A stretch of 64,000 nt of DNA from Vittaforma corneae ATCC 50505 (Eukaryota > Microsporidia > Nosematidae): the NCBI RefSeq assembly GCF_000231115.1, contig NW_006889836.1:62001-126000 (forward strand), in the 5' to 3' direction. The translations under genes were made by a program, and so were the position numbers. Of the stretch, positions 58,430 through 64,000 are shown in pieces; within the stretch, counting starts at the first letter, position 1, and every line of letters starts with the position of its first letter. The notes below the pieces were generated by a model that saw only the letters and a list, made by a program, of their open reading frames with translations, was not told where the DNA came from and ran no database searches.

Positions 58430-60799
58430 ATGGAATCCTCAGATTTGAACGTAATAGTTGCAAGAATACAAGATCCAGATCCAGAAATACAGTTTTCGGC
58501 CCTTAAAACACTGCATTCTTTTATTTCCTCTGCCCAGGGATCTGTAGGTTTTAAGCAGCAGGATTTATACGACAGGATAGATGAGTTCGCTAAGATTGTT
58601 GAAAACCTTGATGGAGACAATAAAAAGTATCTTTACGATCTAATAAGTGTCATGAATCTATTTCACAATGACCAGAACATTCTCAGATTTAGGTTGAAGG
58701 GGTCATTCATACCAATCTCTGAGTGGGGACTTCAGTATGTGAGAAAGTTAGTGTGTTGTATTTTGGATGTCATAAACCAAAAGCTAGAAATAGAAGACTA
58801 CACTTCTCTAATCGATCCCATTTCCGAATTTCTATTCCATCACAATGCCGAGATTGAGGCCATTGATTTTATCTTTGAAGTATCGTTTGTGAGTCAAAAA
58901 GTAGAAGTAAGTGAAGGGAGGAATAGAAGCTTTGCAGGGGACTTCGTTGATTTAATATTCAAATATATGGATAAGGACAATGAGGAGAGAATAACTCTAT
59001 ATTTGGAGGAAATGGATAGATTTTACACTATAGATAACATTATGCTAAAATTATACAAGAATAATCCTAGTAAGCTTCTAGTGTATTTGCTTCGTTTAAA
59101 CAGGAAAAGCGACGCTGTTGAATATGTATGTTCTCTTTCAAATACTCCTTACTATAGACAGTGCCTATTCATTCTAGCAAGAAATAATATATATTTTAAG
59201 GAGAATGATGGTGAAACCGAAAGAATCCTATCGAACTCGTTTTTGTCTGAGAATTTTTTCGATGTAGCGTCATCTCTTGAGCTGCTTCCATCACAGAAAC
59301 TGGAATATATTTTTAAGTCACTTGACAAGGAGAAAACCGAAGCAGCTGCAATTGCAAATGCGCTTGTCCATTTTGCCTATTGCCGTGACCCGGTATTTTT
59401 CCCATCTACTGATGATTACAAAGTCAAGCAGGATCTTGTCGACCATCTAAAAGCAAATGAATCAATCTCTGTTTTAGCTTCTGTAGGATTGATAAACTCC
59501 TATTCGCACGAAAAAGTAATTGAATACTATTCAAGCTTAATTTATGAAAAGGCCAGCGCAGGTGCTATTTTGGCACTCACAATAGCATCTCAGAGACATC
59601 ACGACCTTGATTTTGAAAATATCAACTTGCTGATTCCATTGCTTTCTTCTAGCAAGAAGAACGATGTGTTGGCGGCAATGCTTGGGATTGCTGTTCTTTA
59701 TTCGGCATCATCATCTCAGGCTGCTTATGATGCTGTGTTCCCCTTGCTTAGCTCTCCTGATTCTGAGATTGCGCTATTTGCAATATTTATCCTAGGCTCA
59801 ATATTCGCTGGCACATGTGATGAGGGTGTTATAACATCCTGTGTTGATATATATAACGAAATTAAGAATGATTCATCCTTTTGCAATCTATCAGTTCTTG
59901 GAATCTCCTTAATATTAATGAAGCATCCAGAGGCTGTCAATTGTAGTTTTTTCTCTAAACTTGACAACTACACAAAAATATTATCATTTGGATTGATGAA
60001 TATGGGGTCGGGAAACCCTAAGATTGTCGATGAAATACTCACTGATGCCTTCACTGGTGATACTGATGCTCTTCTCGAATCACTGGGTCTTATTTCTAGC
60101 TGTATTGTGGCATTGGGTGATGGTATTGCAACTTCTCTATTGGACAGGATTTGTAATTCATCACTGCTTCTTGATTCTTCTCATCTTAGACATGTCTTCC
60201 CATTGTGTCTCGCCTTGTTGTACCCCTCTAATCCTAGGTCTGAGGTTATTGATGCATTAGAAAAAAGTCTCAGCAGTGGAGAGACAGATTGTAACTCCTT
60301 ATTTTCTCTTGGAATAGTCGGTGCGGGTACAAGATCGTCCAGGATATTAAGAGTTTTTGATACCAACTACAATAATATTTACAAAGATTCCAGAGCGGTA
60401 TCAGCATTAGTAATTTCGCAAGGATTAATTAATTTAGGAAAGGGGCTGTTTACTCTTTCCCCATTCTATTATGAAAAAACTGTCATTGCCGACAAGCCTA
60501 TTATTGGACTACTCACAGTGCTTTTTTTGTTCTTCGATCAGACGCTATTTCCTGATTTTTCATATCTTTGCTATATTTTGAGTATGTCCATTTCACCTAA
60601 GTATGTTAGTGGATATGAAGGATCATGTAGAGTGGGCAAACCAGTTGACATTGTTGGCCTTACGGGAAAGCCCAATAAACTCAGTGGTGCTGTGATTCAT
60701 ACACTTCCAATTGTTTTAAATACAAACGAAAGAGCAGAGGTTAATGATGAAGTATTGACTTCCTACATTGAAGATGTGCTGATTAAAAAAGATAAATGA
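58430..60799 (+). CDS. RPN1: 26S proteasome regulatory subunit Rpn1
   Basis: 789 aa, near the yeast length of 993. Largest base subunit of the proteasome lid/base; it binds ubiquitin receptors and shuttle factors. Typical N-terminal block LRFRLKGSFIPISEWGLQYV; later the proteasome/cyclosome repeats (for example SLGLISSCIVALGDGIATSL, LFSLGIVGAGTRSSRIL), and a C-terminal hydrophobic helical region with LSPFYYEKTVIADKPIIGLL. The ATG at 58430 follows TACCCTTCT, and a GAAAAATTTTGG block lies 30 bp further up. Confidence 0.92.
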   Translation: MESSDLNVIVARIQDPDPEIQFSALKTLHSFISSAQGSVGFKQQDLYDRIDEFAKIVENLDGDNKKYLYDLISVMNLFHNDQNILRFRLKGSFIPISEWGLQYVRKLVCCILDVINQKLEIEDYTSLIDPISEFLFHHNAEIEAIDFIFEVSFVSQKVEVSEGRNRSFAGDFVDLIFKYMDKDNEERITLYLEEMDRFYTIDNIMLKLYKNNPSKLLVYLLRLNRKSDAVEYVCSLSNTPYYRQCLFILARNNIYFKENDGETERILSNSFLSENFFDVASSLELLPSQKLEYIFKSLDKEKTEAAAIANALVHFAYCRDPVFFPSTDDYKVKQDLVDHLKANESISVLASVGLINSYSHEKVIEYYSSLIYEKASAGAILALTIASQRHHDLDFENINLLIPLLSSSKKNDVLAAMLGIAVLYSASSSQAAYDAVFPLLSSPDSEIALFAIFILGSIFAGTCDEGVITSCVDIYNEIKNDSSFCNLSVLGISLILMKHPEAVNCSFFSKLDNYTKILSFGLMNMGSGNPKIVDEILTDAFTGDTDALLESLGLISSCIVALGDGIATSLLDRICNSSLLLDSSHLRHVFPLCLALLYPSNPRSEVIDALEKSLSSGETDCNSLFSLGIVGAGTRSSRILRVFDTNYNNIYKDSRAVSALVISQGLINLGKGLFTLSPFYYEKTVIADKPIIGLLTVLFLFFDQTLFPDFSYLCYILSMSISPKYVSGYEGSCRVGKPVDIVGLTGKPNKLSGAVIHTLPIVLNTNERAEVNDEVLTSYIEDVLIKKDK

Positions 60800-61193
60800 G
60801 CTTTGAAATATATTTTTATCAACTCCTTTAGTATAAGACCTGTCTTTATTACCTAGACTCGTATGCATGTTTTTCTTTGATTATTATAATCTGTTGGCAC
60901 TAATCATTCATGCTAACAGATGTTGTAGTTTGCTTCGACTCTAAACCGATAACTTTAAGGTGGTGTTGAAGTTGTTATAGCCACTACCCACTCGGGGTGT
61001 TTAAAGTACAAGATGGTATGGAATTAGGCTAAATTCCTGCTCCAAAACTGCTCAATGTTGCCACTTTAAAATTGAAAATATCTAATATTAAAATCTTGAA
61101 ACTAAATACAAACCTAAAAACATTCAAATAGATCTGCAAGCAATCAAAACCATGCAAAAGTTTATTTAAGGCAGCGCATGCCGAACACGTCGG
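60800..61193. other. 394 bp intergenic region, part of the duplicated unit
   Basis: Between RPN1 and the first tyrosine phosphatase, both ends pointing in (3' to 3'). From about 60849 it matches the sequence after the N gap (62530 on), except for roughly 80 bp absent there. The hairpin at 60889-60921 lies in the part that is absent. Confidence 0.6.
60889..60921. repeat. hairpin in the copy-specific insertion
   Basis: ATCTGTTGGC (60889-60898) and GCTAACAGAT (60912-60921) pair at nine of ten positions. The segment containing it (about 50 bp) is missing from copy 2 of the duplication. Confidence 0.65.
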
Positions 61194-61988
61194 TCAGTCC
61201 GGGGTTTCACACACTTTGTCCATAAAAAATTCCTCTTCAATAAAATATTCAGCCAAGAACTTCAATTGAATGTCATTTTGTACCATTAAGGTTCTTTGTT
61301 TTCTCAGCTCAACTAGAACATCAACGAATTTTTCGGGTGTTACTACCTCTCCTGTTCTTTGAATATCCTTTAATATCCTGAACATAATAAATGTCCCCGT
61401 TCTTCCAACGCCTGCCTTGCAGTGGATGATTTTTAGTTTATCTTTTGGTATGTCTAAGGTGTATTTCCACAATTCCTCCATCTGCTTCCTTTCCAGCACA
61501 CCATGGTCTTTCCACATGGAACATTTAATCACCCTAATGGTTTTATTCTCAATTTTATATATTTGATCTATCAAAAACTCTGTTTCATCCAACATTTCTG
61601 CTTTAGATTCTAATACTTGATATCCTTTTAGGTAGTGTAGATTTTTTTCTAGGCAAATCAGATACTCTGCATCGCATTTGAGCAGAAATTCAACAAATAA
61701 TGCACCAAAGGTGAGCTTTGGTTCCTGACAGGCAATGTAGTAGTCACCATTTAGTATTATAAATGATGCATTGATATATTTTTTGAGCTTGTATTTGTCT
61801 GCCACCGATTCATCGTAGGGTGTGACGTCTCTATATCTATCATATGAATGCAAAGCACATCGAGAAAATGATATTGCTAGGTCTAATTCGGCCATAAATC
61901 TTTGATACTGCCGTGTTTTGAGATGTTTTATTAGTTTTACTAATTTTGATGTATCAAACAAAGTTGAATGATCTGACTGCAAAAACAT
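61194..61988 (-). CDS. protein tyrosine phosphatase, copy 1
   Basis: Classical PTP of 264 aa. Seen: YDRYRDVTPYDES (family NRYRDVxPYD), KYINASFIIL, YIACQEP (family YIATQGP), the catalytic P-loop IIHCKAGVGRTGTF (cysteine nucleophile and arginine) and VQNDIQLKFLAEYF (Q-loop). The general-acid loop, normally WPDHGVP, is WKDHGVL: the Asp is kept and the Pro replaced. No targeting segment or extra domain. GCTTTAACCC directly precedes the ATG. A second copy 1,605 bp away differs at nine residues (for example H7, A38, C44, S48 against R, S, R, P). Confidence 0.92.
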   Translation of the reverse strand: MFLQSDHSTLFDTSKLVKLIKHLKTRQYQRFMAELDLAISFSRCALHSYDRYRDVTPYDESVADKYKLKKYINASFIILNGDYYIACQEPKLTFGALFVEFLLKCDAEYLICLEKNLHYLKGYQVLESKAEMLDETEFLIDQIYKIENKTIRVIKCSMWKDHGVLERKQMEELWKYTLDIPKDKLKIIHCKAGVGRTGTFIMFRILKDIQRTGEVVTPEKFVDVLVELRKQRTLMVQNDIQLKFLAEYFIEEEFFMDKVCETPD

Positions 61989-62380
61989 GGGTTAAAGCCA
62001 TGTGCTTACTTCTTCGCCTTTAATTAATAATTTATTGACCACATTTTATTAGATCTTGAGCATAAGTTTGTACTAAAAGAGCTATGCAGTTATCTTGCCG
62101 TTTAAAGCATTGAGGTTCTTCTCAAGACTCTCAAAACCAAACACGCTGTGGTTGATGTATTTAAATGACTTTGTGCACGTTTTAACAATCATGTTGGATC
62201 ATTAATTACTTCTGAATATATTTGGACATTGATAAGGTTTTTCAAAAATTCACGTAGTAGTGATTATATGACTGGCATGTTCAAGGCAGTAAGATGTGCT
62301 CTTTCTGAACTGACATTTACTAGTATAACTTTTAACAGGATTGAATAATTCTAACTTGTATTCAACAGTATTTATCATTC
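61989..62380. other. 392 bp intergenic region upstream of PTP copy 1
   Basis: Promoter region of the phosphatase gene on the minus strand, ending at the stop of a truncated gene. The same sequence recurs with few changes at 63594-63985. No element other than the CCC start signal was recognised. Confidence 0.6.
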
Positions 62381-62509
62381 CTAGCATCTGTCAAACGTCT
62401 TGTAGAGATCTTTCAAATCACTCATTAAAGACAGCGTGTCTATTATTTCCATCGTTGCTATTGTTTCGGCTTTAATCTTGTTAAAAAGTTTGATGTCGAC
62501 CTTGGCTTC
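62381..62509 (-). CDS. 3' end of an unknown gene, cut by the N gap
   Basis: The frame runs from the gap (62509) to TAG at 62381 and encodes KVDIKLFNKIKAETIATMEI, then IDTLSLMSDLKDLYKTFDRC. It reads as a helical C-terminus. Upstream part unknown because of the gap. The same last codons (FDRC-stop) occur at the window end in copy 2. Confidence 0.5.
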   Translation of the reverse strand, partial: EAKVDIKLFNKIKAETIATMEIIDTLSLMSDLKDLYKTFDRC

Positions 62510-62529
62510 NNNNNNNNNNNNNNNNNNNN
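62510..62529. other. 20-base assembly gap (N)
   Basis: Twenty N separate the two copies of the duplicated segment. The true gap size is not known. Confidence 0.99.
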
Positions 62530-62798
62530 ATTTATTATCTAGACTCGTATGCACGTTTTTCTTTGATTACTATAGACTCTAAACCGATAACTTTAAGGTG
62601 GTGTTTGAAGTACAAGATGGTATGGAATTAGGCTAGATTCCTGCTCCAAAACTGCTGCAATGTTGCCACTTTAAAATTGAAAATATCTAATATTAAAATC
62701 TTGAAACTAAATACAAACCTAAAAACATTCAAATAGATCCGCAAGCAATCAAAACCAAACAAAGGTTTATTTAAGGCAGTGCATGCCGAACGCGTCGA

Positions 62799-63593
62799 TC
62801 AGTCCGAGGCTTCACATACTTTGTCCATAAAAAATTTCTCTTCAATAAAATATTCAGCCAAGAACTTCAATTGAATGTCATTTTGTACCATTAAGGTTCT
62901 TTGTTTTCTCAGCTCAACTAGAACATCAACGAATTTTTCGGGTGTTACTACCTCTCCTATTCTTTGAATATCCTTTAATATCCTGAACATAATAAATGTC
63001 CCCGTTCTTCCAACGCCTGCCTTGCAGTGGATGATTTTTAGCTTATCTTTTGGTATGTCTAAGGTGTATTTCCACAATTCCTCCATCTGCTTCCTTTCCA
63101 GCACGCCATGGTCTTTCCACATGGAACATTTAATCACCCTAATGGTTCTATTTTCAATTTTATATATTTGATCTATCAAAAACTCTGTTTCATCCAACAT
63201 TTCTGCTTTAGATTCTAATACTTGATATCCTTTTAGGTAGTGTAGATTTTTTTCTAGGCAAATCAGATACTCTGCATCGCATTTGAGCAGAAATTCAACA
63301 AATAATGCACCAAAGGTGAGCTTTGGTTCCTGACAGGCAATGTAATAGTCACCATTTAGTATTATAAATGATGCATTGATATATTTTTTGAGTTTGTATT
63401 TGTCTGCCACCGATTCATCGTAGGGTGTGACGTCTCTATATCTGTCATATGGATGCAAAGCACGTCGAGAAAATGATATTGATAGGTCTAATTCGGCCAT
63501 AAATCTTTGATACTGCCGTGTTTTGAGATGTTTTATTAGTTTTACTAATTTTGATGTATCAAACAAAGTTGAACGATCTGACTGCAAAAACAT
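62799..63593 (-). CDS. protein tyrosine phosphatase, copy 2
   Basis: 264 aa, intact and nearly identical to copy 1. Same P-loop (HCKAGVGRT), same WKDHGV acid loop and same CCC-ATG start. Differences from copy 1: H7R, A38S, C44R, S48P in the first 50 residues, one K/R and one T/I in the middle, and E/K plus TP/AS near the C-terminus. The R44/P48 form is closer to the usual NRYRDV context. Both copies are uninterrupted, so either both are functional or the copies are two alleles placed in tandem. Confidence 0.92.
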   Translation of the reverse strand: MFLQSDRSTLFDTSKLVKLIKHLKTRQYQRFMAELDLSISFSRRALHPYDRYRDVTPYDESVADKYKLKKYINASFIILNGDYYIACQEPKLTFGALFVEFLLKCDAEYLICLEKNLHYLKGYQVLESKAEMLDETEFLIDQIYKIENRTIRVIKCSMWKDHGVLERKQMEELWKYTLDIPKDKLKIIHCKAGVGRTGTFIMFRILKDIQRIGEVVTPEKFVDVLVELRKQRTLMVQNDIQLKFLAEYFIEEKFFMDKVCEASD

Positions 63594-63985
63594 GGGTTAA
63601 AGCCATGTGCTTACTTCTTAGCCTTTAATTAATAATTTATTAACCACATTTTATTAGATCTTGAGCATAAGTTTGTACTAAAAGAGCTATGCAGTTATCT
63701 TACCGTTTAGAGCATTGATGTTCTTCTCAAGACTCTCAAAACCAAATACGCTGTGGTTGATGTATTTAAATGACTTTGTGCATGTTTTAACAAGCATGTT
63801 GGATCATTAATTACTTCTGAATATATTTGGACATTGATAAGGTTTTTCAAAAATTCACGTGGTAGTGATTATATGACTGGCATGTTCAAGGAAGTAAGGT
63901 GTGCTCTTTCTGAACTGGCATTTACTAGTATAACTTTTAACAGGATTGAATAATTTTAACTTGCATTCAACAGTATTTATCATTT
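63594..63985. other. 392 bp intergenic region upstream of PTP copy 2
   Basis: Equivalent of 61989-62380 with scattered single-base differences and the same length. No further feature. Confidence 0.6.
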
Positions 63986-64000
63986 CTAGCATCTGTCAAA
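63986..64000 (-). CDS. last five codons of the gene upstream of PTP copy 2
   Basis: Reads FDRC-stop on the minus strand, identical to the end of the truncated gene at 62381, at the same 1,605 bp offset. The gene continues beyond the window. Confidence 0.4.
   Translation of the reverse strand, partial: FDRC

Larger units (their letters stand above)
60849..62509. repeat. copy 1 of a 1.6 kb tandem segment
   Basis: Copy 2 is 62530-64000 (cut by the window end). From the phosphatase stop to the window end the copies align with a constant offset of 1,605 bp and scattered substitutions. The two phosphatases differ at nine of 264 residues. The unit also includes the 3' end of a further gene. Confidence 0.85.

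Noticed and set aside
1..64000. transposons, CRISPR-like arrays, rRNA genes
   Set aside because: No transposase, integrase or reverse-transcriptase motif, no spaced short repeats and no rRNA signature were seen by eye on either strand.

Overview
This window reads as a piece of a small, gene-dense, AT-rich eukaryotic genome, most probably a microsporidian (inference). The reasons are: about 45 protein genes with no recognisable introns; intergenic gaps mostly of 100-400 bp; conserved eukaryotic proteins that are nearly all shorter than their yeast or human counterparts (MPP10 of 115 aa, ESF1 of about 230 aa, CSB/RAD26 of 647 aa); and a recurrent start signal in which an A-run/T-run block (AAATTTTT-like) and/or a C-run (CCC-like) lies just upstream of the ATG. 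Such signals are known from microsporidia. I do not name a genus. No rRNA, convincing tRNA, transposon or CRISPR array was seen.

Layout. 1-10 kb: 3' part of DNA polymerase delta, a CSB/RAD26-like SNF2 ATPase, a small histone-fold protein divergent from ESF1, mRNA guanylyltransferase and cytosolic isoleucyl-tRNA synthetase. 10-19 kb: a small unknown protein, a minimal MPP10, TFIIH helicase XPB/SSL2, a PP4-type phosphatase, a propeller-like protein, a Rab11-type GTPase, a 2-Cys peroxiredoxin and PUS7. 19.4-21.8 kb: two divergently transcribed homeodomain genes, one typical and one TALE-like, around a 1.45 kb intergenic region; this resembles a fungal HD mating-type locus. 22-31 kb: NAD(P)HX dehydratase, DOM34/pelota, a class I histone deacetylase, a membrane RING protein, the GINS subunit SLD5, MYG1, TRM5 and a UBC7-like E2. 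31-41 kb: a Ypt1-like Rab, two unknown proteins, uS17, a 60 aa PP1 inhibitor (YPI1), tRNase Z, a septin, a tail-anchored SNARE, an ATG15-like lipase and a SWI5-like recombination factor. 41-54 kb: a chromodomain protein, a large multi-pass membrane protein, the CCA-adding enzyme, a divergent histone H3, two small unknowns, ERO1, TFIIS, eL27 and a PP2A B56 subunit. 54-64 kb: a DAGL-type lipase, a symplekin/PTA1-like protein, proteasome RPN1, and a 1.6 kb unit with a tyrosine phosphatase gene present twice around a 20-N assembly gap.

Functional themes: transcription and its coupling to repair (RAD26, SSL2, TFIIS, capping enzyme, symplekin), replication and recombination (Pol delta, SLD5, SWI5), tRNA maturation (TRM5, PUS7, CCA1, tRNase Z, IleRS), ribosome biogenesis (ESF1, MPP10, uS17, eL27), chromatin (H3, HDAC, chromodomain), secretion and ER quality control (two Rabs, SNARE, ERO1, UBC7, RING) and phosphatase signalling (PP4, B56, YPI1, PTPs).

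Five conserved genes (Pol delta, ESF1, the Ypt1-like Rab, tRNase Z, SNARE) are each broken by an apparent one-base frameshift while the protein continues intact in another frame. The simplest reading is indel error in the sequence. Several start codons were chosen because an ATG sits directly behind the CCC signal; many longer open frames begin at a non-ATG codon further upstream.
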